This document shows positions 25,310 to 32,345 of a stretch of 39,977 nucleotides of DNA, in pieces (within the stretch, counting starts at the first letter, position 1; every line of letters starts with the position of its first letter). Under the pieces are notes generated by a model. That model saw nothing but the letters and a program-made list of their open reading frames with translations. It was not told the DNA's origin and did not search any database. The translations under genes were made by a program, and so were the position numbers. Source of the DNA: DATKEH01 sp035546355 (GTDB lineage: Bacteria; Acidobacteriota; Thermoanaerobaculia; Multivoradales; JAIOJS01); assembly GCA_035546355.1 (NCBI GenBank), contig DATKEH010000131.1, positions 1 through 39,977 of the forward strand, read 5' to 3'.

Positions 25310-25532
25310 GCGGTCGCGAGGCGAGTGGGGCGCCCGCGGCGCCCTGCAGGTGCTGGCCCTGGCGTTCCTGTTCCCCGTCGCCACCTATCTCGGCTTCCGG
25401 GTCGGCGCCTGGGTGGGGAGCCGGATCGGGGCCCCCACCGCGGGCGGGATCGTCGGCGGCTTGTTGGGGGCGGCGGCGGGCTTCTGGGAGCTCTACCGCG
25501 TGCTGACCGCCAGCCGGGAAGCCGGAAACTGA
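25302..25532 (+). CDS. AtpZ-like F0F1 ATP synthase accessory protein
   Basis: A 76-residue protein with two membrane helices: LQVLALAFLFPVATYLGFRVGAW and a Gly-rich hairpin APTAGGIVGGLLGAAAGFWELY. This matches the AtpZ/AtpQ-type small proteins encoded at the head of atp operons. AtpZ works with AtpI in assembly or in Mg/Ca handling in some bacteria. The start is GTG within the end of the lipoprotein gene. Confidence 0.72.
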   Translation: MAERSRGEWGARGALQVLALAFLFPVATYLGFRVGAWVGSRIGAPTAGGIVGGLLGAAAGFWELYRVLTASREAGN

Positions 25533-25537
25533 CCGGC

Positions 25538-25945
25538 GTGCAGCCGGCTGGCGGCGGCGGTGAGGCGCTCGCCGGCGTCGGCAGCCTGCGGCGGGCGAAC
25601 GGGGTGGCGATGCTTCTCGCCGGGCTCGGCGCAGCGGGCTTTCTGGTCGCGGGCGAGTCGCGAGCGGCGCTCGCCTTGACAGCCTCCGCGGGCGTCAGTA
25701 TCGTTGGCTTCCGCGGGCTGGAGGGTGTGGTGCGGCGACTCCAGGTGGCCCCGGACGGGGGTCCAGGAGTCGGCGTGTGGCGCTTCCTGCTCAGGCTCCT
25801 GCTGCTCCCGGTCCTCATCACGGCTCTGCTCCTGGTCTTCCGCGACCTCCTCGCCGTGATCCTCGGGCTCACGGCGCTGCCGCTGGCCCTGATCGTCGAG
25901 GCCGGGATCCAGCTCGTCGCGCTCCGCTCCAGGAAACACCGCTGA
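25538..25945 (+). CDS. AtpI-like ATP synthase subunit I
   Basis: A 135-residue protein starting at GTG 25538, with four hydrophobic helices: VAMLLAGLGAAGFLVAG; ALALTASAGVSIVGF; FLLRLLLLPVLITALLLVF; and LLAVILGLTALPLALIVEAGIQLV. Position directly before atpB and size identify it as the AtpI-type assembly factor, a chaperone for the c-ring. Sequence in this family is poorly conserved, so the call leans on context. It ends one base before the atpB ATG. Confidence 0.65.
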   Translation: MQPAGGGGEALAGVGSLRRANGVAMLLAGLGAAGFLVAGESRAALALTASAGVSIVGFRGLEGVVRRLQVAPDGGPGVGVWRFLLRLLLLPVLITALLLVFRDLLAVILGLTALPLALIVEAGIQLVALRSRKHR

Positions 25946-25946
25946 G

Positions 25947-26672
25947 ATGGAACATCATCACTCGATCGTCTACGGCCCGGTCAACGCGCTGTGGGACTGG
26001 CTGCTCGCGCTCCTCGGCCTGGAGCAGCGCTGGGGGCACGTCGAGGTGCCGGACCACGTGGCGATGTCGCTGTTCGTGGTGGCGCTGCTCGCCGCGGTGT
26101 TCATCCCGCTGGCGCGGACCTTCCGCGAGGAGGAGCCGGGGCGATTCCAGCTCTTCCTCGAGCAGCTGGTGCAGGGATTGCGGGGGATGATCGACGAGCA
26201 GGTGGGGCACGGCGCCGCCGACCGCTACCTGAGCGTGATCGGCGCCTTCACGCTGTTCATCTTCGTCGGCAACATCTGCGGCCTGTTCTTCTTCCTGGTG
26301 CCGCCGACGCAGAACGTCAACGTCACCTTCGGCCTCGCCTTCGTCTCGTTCTTCCTCTACAACATCATCGGCTTCCGCCGCCACGGGCTGCGCTACTTCA
26401 AGCACTTCCTGGGGCCCATCTGGTGGCTGGCGCCGCTGTTCGTGGTGGTCGAGCTGGTGTCGCACAACGCCCGCTGGCTGTCGCTCGGGCTTCGCCTCTT
26501 CGGCAACATGACCGGCGAGCACATGGTCGCCGGGGTCTTCAACAACCTGGTGCCGCTGCTCGCGCCGCTGCCGATCATGGCGCTCGGAGCCTTCGCGGCG
26601 ATCATCCAGACCTTCATCTTCATCATGCTAACGACGGTGTACATCGCCGGGGCCGAGGCGGAGGAGCACTAA
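25947..26672 (+). CDS. atpB: ATP synthase F0 subunit a
   Basis: A 241-residue membrane subunit forming the proton or sodium half-channels against the c-ring. The essential arginine is Arg183 in LRLFGNMTGEHMV, the family signature. Additional conserved segments are FIFVGNICGLFFFLVPPTQNVN and the C-terminal helix AFAAIIQTFIFIMLTTVYIAGA. The start is the ATG at 25947, one base after atpI. Confidence 0.95.
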   Translation: MEHHHSIVYGPVNALWDWLLALLGLEQRWGHVEVPDHVAMSLFVVALLAAVFIPLARTFREEEPGRFQLFLEQLVQGLRGMIDEQVGHGAADRYLSVIGAFTLFIFVGNICGLFFFLVPPTQNVNVTFGLAFVSFFLYNIIGFRRHGLRYFKHFLGPIWWLAPLFVVVELVSHNARWLSLGLRLFGNMTGEHMVAGVFNNLVPLLAPLPIMALGAFAAIIQTFIFIMLTTVYIAGAEAEEH

Positions 26673-26740
26673 CCCCCCCCTTCCGCTCCCCGCCGGGATG
26701 GCACGTCCGGCGACCCACCGACAACCAGAGGAGTGCAGAA

Positions 26741-27070
26741 ATGACAGGTCGACGGATCCTCGTGTTGGGGTTCCTGCTGCTCGCCATCGTCGCCGCTCCG
26801 GCCGTCGCCGCCCAGGCCCCGGACGCCGCGGCGCCCGCCGCCCAGGCCCTGGACCTGGGAATCCTCGGCGCTGCCTTCGCCATCGGCATCGCCGCCGCCG
26901 GCGGTGCGCTCGGTCAGGGCAAGGCGGTGTCCTCGGCCTGCTCGGCCATGGCCCGCAACCCGGGTGCGGCGGCCAACATCCGCTTCGCCCTCATCCTCGG
27001 CCTGGCGCTCATCGAGTCCCTGGTGCTCTACGCGCTGCTCATCGCCATGCGCGGCGCCGGCATCTTCTGA
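26741..27070 (+). CDS. atpE: ATP synthase F0 subunit c with N-terminal signal sequence
   Basis: A 109-residue c-ring subunit. The first 24 residues (ILVLGFLLLAIVAAPAVAA) look like a cleavable signal, and an Ala/Pro linker follows to about 36. The two-helix hairpin has GALGQGKAVSSA (Gln59), the polar loop ARNPGAA and ion-binding Glu92 in ALIESLVLY. Gln59, Glu92, Ser93 and Tyr97 occupy positions that bind Na+ in Ilyobacter-type rings, though Leu replaces the Thr after Ser. H+ versus Na+ coupling is therefore open. Ribosome site AGAGGAG lies upstream of the ATG at 26741. An intrinsic terminator follows; subunits b, delta and F1 are not here. Confidence 0.94.
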   Translation: MTGRRILVLGFLLLAIVAAPAVAAQAPDAAAPAAQALDLGILGAAFAIGIAAAGGALGQGKAVSSACSAMARNPGAAANIRFALILGLALIESLVLYALLIAMRGAGIF

Positions 27071-27096
27071 GACCCCGTCGCGACCGGGCTTCACAG

Positions 27097-27122
27097 GGCG
27101 TCCTCCACGGGGGACGCCTTTT
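27097..27122 (+). terminator. Intrinsic terminator after atpE
   Basis: GGCGTCC / GGACGCC forms a 7-bp stem with an 8-nt loop followed directly by TTTT, 26 bases after the atpE stop. It isolates the F0 cluster from the sigma-factor gene. Confidence 0.8.
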
Positions 27123-27156
27123 CCGTGTCCGCCGGCAGCGGGCCCGGGCAAGCGAA

Positions 27157-27172
27157 TGGCACGTCTCGTGCG
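27157..27172 (+). promoter_or_regulatory. Sigma-54-like promoter upstream of the ECF sigma gene
   Basis: TGGCACGTCTCGTGCG keeps a perfect TGGCACG -24 box and the GG-N10-GC spacing; the -12 side is GTGC rather than TTGC. Transcription would begin near 27183, which supports translation from ATG 27197 rather than the earlier 27179 or 27125. Confidence 0.5.
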
Positions 27173-27196
27173 TATAACATGGCGACGAGGGAGCCG

Positions 27197-27820
27197 ATGA
27201 GCCGAGGCGAGAAGCACCAGGAGGACGTCCACGCGCGGGGCTGGAACTTCGAGGTGGCGGCGATGCCCTACCTCGACTCGCTCTACAACGCCGCGTACCG
27301 GATGAGCCGCAATCCCCAGGATGCCGAAGACCTGGTGCAGGAGACCTATTTCAAGGCCTACAAGTACTACGACAAGTTCGAGGAAGGCACCAACCTCAAG
27401 GCCTGGCTGTTCAAGATCCTCAAGAACACCTTCATCAACAGCTACCGCAAGAAGCAGGCGACGCCGCCCAAGGCCGACTTCGCCGACATCGAGGAGTCGT
27501 TCGAGAGCATCGTCAGCGACGAGGCTACCGGCCAGCTCAAGGATCCCGAGGAGGAGCTGCTGACCAACGTCCTCGACGAGGACGTCCAGCGGGCGATGGA
27601 CGAGCTGCCGCACGACTACCGGATGGTGGTCCTGCTCGCCGATCTCGAGGGGTTCTCCTACAAGGAGATCGCCGAGATCCTCGACATCCCGGTCGGCACG
27701 GTGATGAGCCGGCTCTACCGCGGACGGCGCCTGTTGGAGTCGGCGCTGCTCAAGTACGCCCGCGAGCACGGCTACCTGCGAGACGGGGAGCCGGCCAAGA
27801 TGCGCAGCCGCCGCGCTTGA
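27197..27820 (+). CDS. ECF-type RNA polymerase sigma factor
   Basis: A 207-residue sigma-70-family factor of the ECF group. Region 2 is LYNAAYRMSRNPQDAEDLVQ through NLKAWLFKILKNTFIN, and region 4 is ELPHDYRMVVLLADLEG, FSYKEIAEILDIPVGTVMSR. An acidic linker lies between (about 100-125). It resembles the SigR/RpoE-like ECF sigma factors controlled by zinc anti-sigma factors. Start ATG 27197 has GAGG 6 nt upstream and lies after the predicted transcription start; ATG 27179 and GTG 27125 are in frame but less likely. The anti-sigma gene follows 125 bases later. Confidence 0.92.
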   Translation: MSRGEKHQEDVHARGWNFEVAAMPYLDSLYNAAYRMSRNPQDAEDLVQETYFKAYKYYDKFEEGTNLKAWLFKILKNTFINSYRKKQATPPKADFADIEESFESIVSDEATGQLKDPEEELLTNVLDEDVQRAMDELPHDYRMVVLLADLEGFSYKEIAEILDIPVGTVMSRLYRGRRLLESALLKYAREHGYLRDGEPAKMRSRRA

Positions 27821-27845
27821 TTGGGTACAATCGCGCGACGTTCCC

Positions 27846-27872
27846 GGAATTTCTCTCCAGACGGCCCGAGTT
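27846..27872 (+). promoter_or_regulatory. Possible ECF (SigR-like) promoter before the anti-sigma gene
   Basis: GGAAT, 19 nt, GTT resembles the SigR-type consensus GGAAT-N18/19-GTT. It lies between the sigma and anti-sigma genes and could give negative feedback by boosting the anti-sigma factor. It is a short motif and the call is weak. Confidence 0.28.
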
Positions 27873-27945
27873 TCAACGACAGGGCACGAGCGGCGCCCGT
27901 CGACAAGGGTGCAGACCCCGGGACCGACCGATGCGAGGGAGCCCG

Positions 27946-28197
27946 ATGGATTGCCAGCAGGTGCGTGCGACGATGTACATGGTCAACGACGAGGAAGCCG
28001 AGGCCGAGCTCCTGGCTCCCTTTCGCGAGCACATCGGCTTCTGCAGCCAGTGCGCGCACCATTTCGACTATCTGACCAAGCTGCTGGTGCTGGTCCGCGA
28101 GCGCTGCTCGCGCTATCCGGCGCCGAAGACGCTGAAAGTCCGCATCCTCGATGGATTCCCGCATCGCCGCGAGGCGGCGACGGGGGCCCATGACTGA
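27946..28197 (+). CDS. Zinc-binding anti-sigma factor (RsrA/ZAS type)
   Basis: An 83-residue soluble protein with the ZAS signature HxxxCxxC (His29, Cys33, Cys36, EHIGFCSQC) and an upstream Cys3, the same four-ligand pattern as RsrA. In that family zinc and thiol oxidation control release of the partner ECF sigma factor, which is encoded just upstream. The ATG at 27946 has GAGGGA 5 nt before it; ATG 27931 is an alternative. No membrane helix is present, so the signal should be cytoplasmic. Confidence 0.85.
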   Translation: MDCQQVRATMYMVNDEEAEAELLAPFREHIGFCSQCAHHFDYLTKLLVLVRERCSRYPAPKTLKVRILDGFPHRREAATGAHD

Positions 28198-28228
28198 TCG
28201 ATTCCACCCTCCGTACCGGAGACCAACC

Positions 28229-28684
28229 ATGCGTGGACGTTGGATCGCTGCGCTCGCCGGATTGCTGCTGCTTCTCGGCGCCGGCGCCGGTGGCGCCCAG
28301 AACGGCTGGCGCCTGTCCGGCCTCGACGGCGGCGAGCTGCGGGAAGCGGATCTCGCCCGCGGCACCGCGGTCGTCGTCATCTGGGCGGGCTGGTCTCCCC
28401 GCTGCCGCGGCATCGTCGACCAGGTCAACGCCCTCGCCGCCGAGTGGGGTGGGCGGGCGCGCGTGGTGACGGTGAACTTCCAGGAGAGCCCCGACGAGGC
28501 GCGGGGATTCCTCAGGGGCAAGTCGCTGCGCGTCCCGGTCTTCCTCGACACCGACGGCGCGTTCTCCAAGCGGCACCACGTCAGCACCCTGCCCGGGTTG
28601 CTGGTCTACAAGGACGGCCGCGTCGCCTATCAGGGCAAGCTCCCCGACGATCCTTCCGAGGTCGTCGGCAGGGCGCTGCAGTAG
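28229..28684 (+). CDS. Exported thioredoxin-like (TlpA-fold) protein lacking the first active-site cysteine
   Basis: A 151-residue protein with a signal peptide or anchor (about 5-24, LAGLLLLLGAGAGGA) and a TlpA/ResA-like thioredoxin fold. The active site is WSPRC (55-59) where redox members have WCxxC, so only Cys59 remains. The cis-proline loop (STLPGLLVYKDG) and the beta-strand VVTVNFQE are normal. It cannot form the usual CxxC disulfide, but could act through mixed disulfides or bind a cofactor. The ATG at 28229 has GGAG 7 nt upstream. It follows a thiol-type anti-sigma gene, suggesting a shared redox theme. Confidence 0.8.
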   Translation: MRGRWIAALAGLLLLLGAGAGGAQNGWRLSGLDGGELREADLARGTAVVVIWAGWSPRCRGIVDQVNALAAEWGGRARVVTVNFQESPDEARGFLRGKSLRVPVFLDTDGAFSKRHHVSTLPGLLVYKDGRVAYQGKLPDDPSEVVGRALQ

Positions 28685-28797
28685 GCGGCCCTCGCGGTCC
28701 AGGGGCGGGCCTCCGTGCCCGTCCGGCCGGCGCGGAGTTCCGCGTGTCGCGGAGCGGCAGGTCGCCGCGCCGCCCGCGCGCCCCACGACGGCCGATC

Positions 28798-28824
28798 GGA
28801 TTTCCCCGGGGGGATTTCCCGGGG
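28798..28824. repeat. Tandem 13-14-bp repeat in the upstream region of the M23 gene
   Basis: Two adjacent copies read GGATTTCCCCGGGG and GGATTTCCCGGGG. They lie about 140 bases before the M23 start in an otherwise featureless 278-base gap (28685-28962), just ahead of a weak TTGGCT hexamer. They could be a binding site; nothing else convincing is in the gap. Confidence 0.5.
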
Positions 28825-28962
28825 GGTTGGCTGCGGCACCGGGCTTGTGTTAGTGTCGCCGCGTTTTCGACAGGAATGCGCAGCCGCCCGTGCGATGGGT
28901 CGCTGCCGGCAGGGATCTCGCACCGGCGCCGCCGCCTCGTCCGCGGGCGTCTGCAAGGGGAG

Positions 28963-30318
28963 ATGGAGCTCATCCGAAGGAACGCGTCATGGCGGCGGGG
29001 CCCGAGGTTGCCTCTGCCGCTCGTCCTCGCCTTTGTCGGCTCCATGGCTGCGACGCACGTCCGTAGCCTTCCCAGCTATGCTCCGGCGCCGCGGCTGGTG
29101 GCGCCGACTCCCCGCTTCGTCCCCGACGCCGTCGCCTGTCCCGCGGACACGCTGCACGTGCAGCAGGCGGACCTGCCGGTGCAGGCCTCCTTGCAGCGCG
29201 GGCAGACGCTGGGGGCGCTGCTGGCCGAGCTCGGCTTCGCTGCCAACGACTGCAGCGCGATCTCCGACCAGCTCGCCGAGCACGTGGAGCTGCGGCGCCT
29301 GCGGCCCGGGCTCGAGGTGACGGCCTTCGTCGGCGAGGAGGCGCGCCCGCGAGAGGTCGAGTTCCTGCTGCCAGGTCGCGGCCGGTTGCGCCTGGTACCT
29401 GGAGAGGAGGGCTGGGCGAGCCGATGGCAGCCGTTCGAGGAGCGCGTGGTGGTGCGGCGCGCCGAGGGGGTGATCGAGTCGAGCCTGGCGGGGGCGATGG
29501 TACGCCACGGCGTCCCCCAGGAGGTCGCCTACGGACTGGCCGAGGTGATGCGCTGGGACGTGGACTTCAACCGCGACCTGCGCGCCGGCGACCGCTTCCA
29601 GGTGATCTACGAGGAGGTCCACCTCGACGGCGAGCTGCACCGGGTGGGGAACGTGCTGGCCGCTGGGCTGTGGAACCGAGGCAGGATGCTCGAGGCGTTC
29701 CGTTTCGGCGACGACGGGTACTACGACGCCGAGGGCCGGCCGCTCAAGAAGATGTTCCTGCGCTCGCCGATGCAGTTCTCCCGCGTCACCTCGAAGTTCA
29801 GCCATCGCCGCTTCCACCCGGTGCTCAAGCGCTACCGGCCGCACTACGGCGTCGACTACGGCGCGCCGACGGGGACGCCGGTGCGCGCCACCGCCGACGG
29901 CGTGGTCACCTTCGCCGGCTGGGATCGGGGCGGTGGCAAGACCATCAAGCTACGGCACCCCAACGAGTACCTGACCGCCTACCTCCACCTCTCGCGCTTC
30001 GCGGGGGGAGTCGAGAGAGGCGCCCGGGTGAGGCAGGGGGAGGTGGTCGGATTCGTCGGCGCCACCGGGCTCGCCACCGCGCCGCACCTCGACTACCGGG
30101 TGCAGCACCGGGGTCGCTGGATCGACCCGCTGGCGATGAAGAGCGTTCCCGCCGAGCCGATCGCCGACCGCGACCTGCCCCGTTTCGTCGCCTGGCGCGA
30201 TCTGCTGCGTCAGGCCCTCGCGGAGGGTCCGGCGGGGCCGATGAGCGAGCCCGACTGGCAGCTCGCCGCTCTGCCCCCTGCCGCGCCCTCGGCGCTGGCG
30301 GTCGCCGCCGGTCGCTGA
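28963..30318 (+). CDS. M23 (LytM) family peptidoglycan endopeptidase with HxD variant motif
   Basis: A 451-residue exported protein. An N-terminal hydrophobic anchor (about 17-30) precedes an OapA/LysM-like region (about 70-125, LQRGQTLGALLAELGF). A helical middle part contains the second OapA-like motif (MRWDVDFNRDLRAGDRFQVIY). The C-terminal M23 domain (about 280-400) has zinc motif HYGVD (His294, Asp298) and HLS (His342). The last motif is HLD (His375, Asp377) in place of the usual HxH. It probably cuts peptide cross-links in the wall, as MepM does, but the altered ligand leaves activity to be tested. Start ATG 28963 follows AAGGGGAG very closely. Confidence 0.85.
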   Translation: MELIRRNASWRRGPRLPLPLVLAFVGSMAATHVRSLPSYAPAPRLVAPTPRFVPDAVACPADTLHVQQADLPVQASLQRGQTLGALLAELGFAANDCSAISDQLAEHVELRRLRPGLEVTAFVGEEARPREVEFLLPGRGRLRLVPGEEGWASRWQPFEERVVVRRAEGVIESSLAGAMVRHGVPQEVAYGLAEVMRWDVDFNRDLRAGDRFQVIYEEVHLDGELHRVGNVLAAGLWNRGRMLEAFRFGDDGYYDAEGRPLKKMFLRSPMQFSRVTSKFSHRRFHPVLKRYRPHYGVDYGAPTGTPVRATADGVVTFAGWDRGGGKTIKLRHPNEYLTAYLHLSRFAGGVERGARVRQGEVVGFVGATGLATAPHLDYRVQHRGRWIDPLAMKSVPAEPIADRDLPRFVAWRDLLRQALAEGPAGPMSEPDWQLAALPPAAPSALAVAAGR

Positions 30319-30338
30319 GCGGGGGACCGGCCGAGCCC

Positions 30339-31376
30339 ATGGCGAACGCCGCGGCGGCCGCTGTGCGGGCCACGGCCTGGTGCCGGGTCGACCTGGGCGG
30401 CGGGACGCTCGACATCTGGCCCCTGGGGTTGCTCTTTCCCGGCGCGGTCACGGTCAACGTCGCCCTGGATCTGCCGGTCGCGGTCACCGTGGCGCGGCGC
30501 GCCAGCGGCTATCGCGTGACGCAGGGCGGCTCGCGGGTCGAGGCCGCCGACGTCCACCAGCTGGCGGCCCGCACCGATACGGCGCTCATCGGCACCATCT
30601 GCGGCGCCCTCGCCCTGCCCCCCCTGGAGGTGGCGATCGACAGCTCGTCGCCGCTCGGCGGCGGTCTGGGAGCGAGCTCCGCGGTGACCGTGGCCCTGAT
30701 CGCCGGCGCCGATCGCCTCCTCGGCCGGCCGGCGCGGGAGCCGGCCGCGCTGTGTCGTCTGGCCCGCGACCTCGAGGCGGTGAGCATGCGTCTGCCCACC
30801 GGCATGCAGGATCACTACGGCGCGGTGACGGGGGGAGCGTTGGCCATTCACTTCGCTCCCGGCGGCGAGCGGGTGGAGCGCCTCGACGTCGACCTCGCCG
30901 GTCTGTCGCGTCACCTGCTGGTGGTGTACTCGGGGCGCAGTCACTTCTCGGCGGCCACCAACTGGGAGATCATCCGCGGTTGCCTGGAAGCGGAGCCCGA
31001 GACCCAGGGGCTGTTCACCGGCATCGCCCGGGTGGCGGCGCAGTTGCCGCAGCGGCTGGAGGCCGGTGACTGGGAGGGAGCGGGGGAGCTGGTAGGGCAG
31101 GAGTGGAGCCTGCGGCGGCACCTCGCCGCGGGCGTCTCGGTGCCGGCGGTGGAGAGCCTGTTGAGCCTGGCGCGGTCCCTCGGAGCGTGGGGCGGCAAGG
31201 CCTGCGGCGCTGGTGGCGGCGGCTGTGTGGCGATCCTGGCCCCGGAGGAACGCCGGGCGGTCCTCGCCGCCTCGCTGGCGGCGGCGGGCGGCGAGGTGCT
31301 GTCGACCGCGCCTACCCCACGGGGGCTCGAGCTCGGCGGGCTGGACGATGCGGCGTTCGGGGATGAGCCACAATAG
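30339..31376 (+). CDS. GHMP-family sugar kinase
   Basis: A 345-residue kinase with an N-terminal GHMP substrate segment (RVDLGGGTLDIWPLG), the ATP-binding motif SSPLGGGLGASSAVTVAL (about 104-121) and the C-terminal motif GAWGGKACGAGGGGCVAIL. The pattern is nearest to heptose-7-phosphate kinase HddA and galactokinase-like proteins, so a sugar or sugar-phosphate substrate is likely; the exact one cannot be read. The ATG at 30339 follows the M23 stop by 20 bases. Its 3' end overlaps the DnaJ gene by 14 bases. Confidence 0.82.
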   Translation: MANAAAAAVRATAWCRVDLGGGTLDIWPLGLLFPGAVTVNVALDLPVAVTVARRASGYRVTQGGSRVEAADVHQLAARTDTALIGTICGALALPPLEVAIDSSSPLGGGLGASSAVTVALIAGADRLLGRPAREPAALCRLARDLEAVSMRLPTGMQDHYGAVTGGALAIHFAPGGERVERLDVDLAGLSRHLLVVYSGRSHFSAATNWEIIRGCLEAEPETQGLFTGIARVAAQLPQRLEAGDWEGAGELVGQEWSLRRHLAAGVSVPAVESLLSLARSLGAWGGKACGAGGGGCVAILAPEERRAVLAASLAAAGGEVLSTAPTPRGLELGGLDDAAFGDEPQ

Positions 31377-32331
31377 CCGGGTGGCGCGGGAGGACTACTA
31401 CGCCCTGCTAGGCGTCGCGATCGGCGCCGACCCTCTCGCGATCAAGCGGGCCTACCGGCGGCTGGCGCGCCGCTACCACCCCGACATCAACCCCGGGGAT
31501 CGGGAAGCCGAGCACCTGTTCCAGGCCGTCTCGCGAGCCTATGCGGTGCTCTCGGACCCGGCCAAGCGAGGCGCCTACGATCGCGGGGCGTCCCCTGATC
31601 CCGGTACCGGGGTCGGCTTCTCCGCCTTCAGCGAGTTCGCCGCCGCCGGCGGCGCCAGGCGCGTCGAGGAGCTGATCGCCGAGCTGTTGGGCCGGCCGGA
31701 GGGGCGCGGCGACGGCGAGTCCGTACGCCACCTGACCACCGAGGTCACCCTCGAGCTCGCCGAGGCGGTGCGCGGCGTCGCCACCAGCGTCTCGGTGCAG
31801 CGCGAGCTCTCCTGCTCCGATTGCGCCGGCCGCGGCACCGTCGCCGGCGGTCGCTGCGAGCGCTGCGGCGGCCGCGGCAAGGTGGTCGAGCTCGAGCGCT
31901 TGCGAATCCGCATCCCGCCGGGCGTCGAGGACGGCAGTCGGCTGCGCGTCACCGGCAAGGGGCACGGGTCGACGGGCCGGCGCAGCGACCTGCTGCTGCG
32001 CATCTTGGTCAAGCCGCACCCCTACTTCCGCCGGCGCGGCGGCGACGTGTTCGCCCACGTCCCGGTCACTCTCGCCGAGGCCCTTCTCGGCGCCGACATC
32101 GAGGTGCCGACCGTGGACGGCAGGGTGCGGGTGGAGCTCCCAGCTGGCACCGTCAGCGGCCAGCGGTTCCGCCTCAGGGGGCGCGGCATCCGGCTGGCCG
32201 ACGGGCGGCGGGGGCATCACTACTACACCATCGACGTGGTGATGCCCCAGGAGGTCGACGAGTCGGCCGCCGCGGCGCTGCGGCGGATTCGGCAGCAGGA
32301 CCCCCGCCGCCACCTGCCGCCGGGCCTGTGA
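31363..32331 (+). CDS. DnaJ-family co-chaperone with a two-repeat zinc region
   Basis: A 322-residue J-protein. The J domain (about 10-75) has the HPD motif at 39-41 and stimulates Hsp70 ATPase. A low-complexity Gly/Ala segment follows. Only two CxxCxGxG repeats (CSDCAGRG, CERCGGRG) are present, where canonical DnaJ has four, so just one zinc centre can form. Two beta-sandwich substrate-binding subdomains follow (IRIPPGVEDGSRLRVTGKG, PHPYFRRRGGDVFAHVPVTL). It is intermediate between DnaJ and CbpA. ATG 31363 lies within the end of the GHMP kinase gene. Confidence 0.88.
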   Translation: MSHNSRVAREDYYALLGVAIGADPLAIKRAYRRLARRYHPDINPGDREAEHLFQAVSRAYAVLSDPAKRGAYDRGASPDPGTGVGFSAFSEFAAAGGARRVEELIAELLGRPEGRGDGESVRHLTTEVTLELAEAVRGVATSVSVQRELSCSDCAGRGTVAGGRCERCGGRGKVVELERLRIRIPPGVEDGSRLRVTGKGHGSTGRRSDLLLRILVKPHPYFRRRGGDVFAHVPVTLAEALLGADIEVPTVDGRVRVELPAGTVSGQRFRLRGRGIRLADGRRGHHYYTIDVVMPQEVDESAAAALRRIRQQDPRRHLPPGL

Positions 32332-32345
32332 AGGGGGGATGCAGG

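Noticed and set aside
24812..25384. Long upstream extension of the hemF frame
   Set aside because: Overlaps the divergent lipoprotein and atpZ genes and has no HemF homology.
25676..25704. TTGACA-N17-TATCGT inside the atpI-like gene
   Set aside because: Good -35 but the site lies in coding DNA of a conserved membrane protein, and atpB is already in the operon; could be chance.
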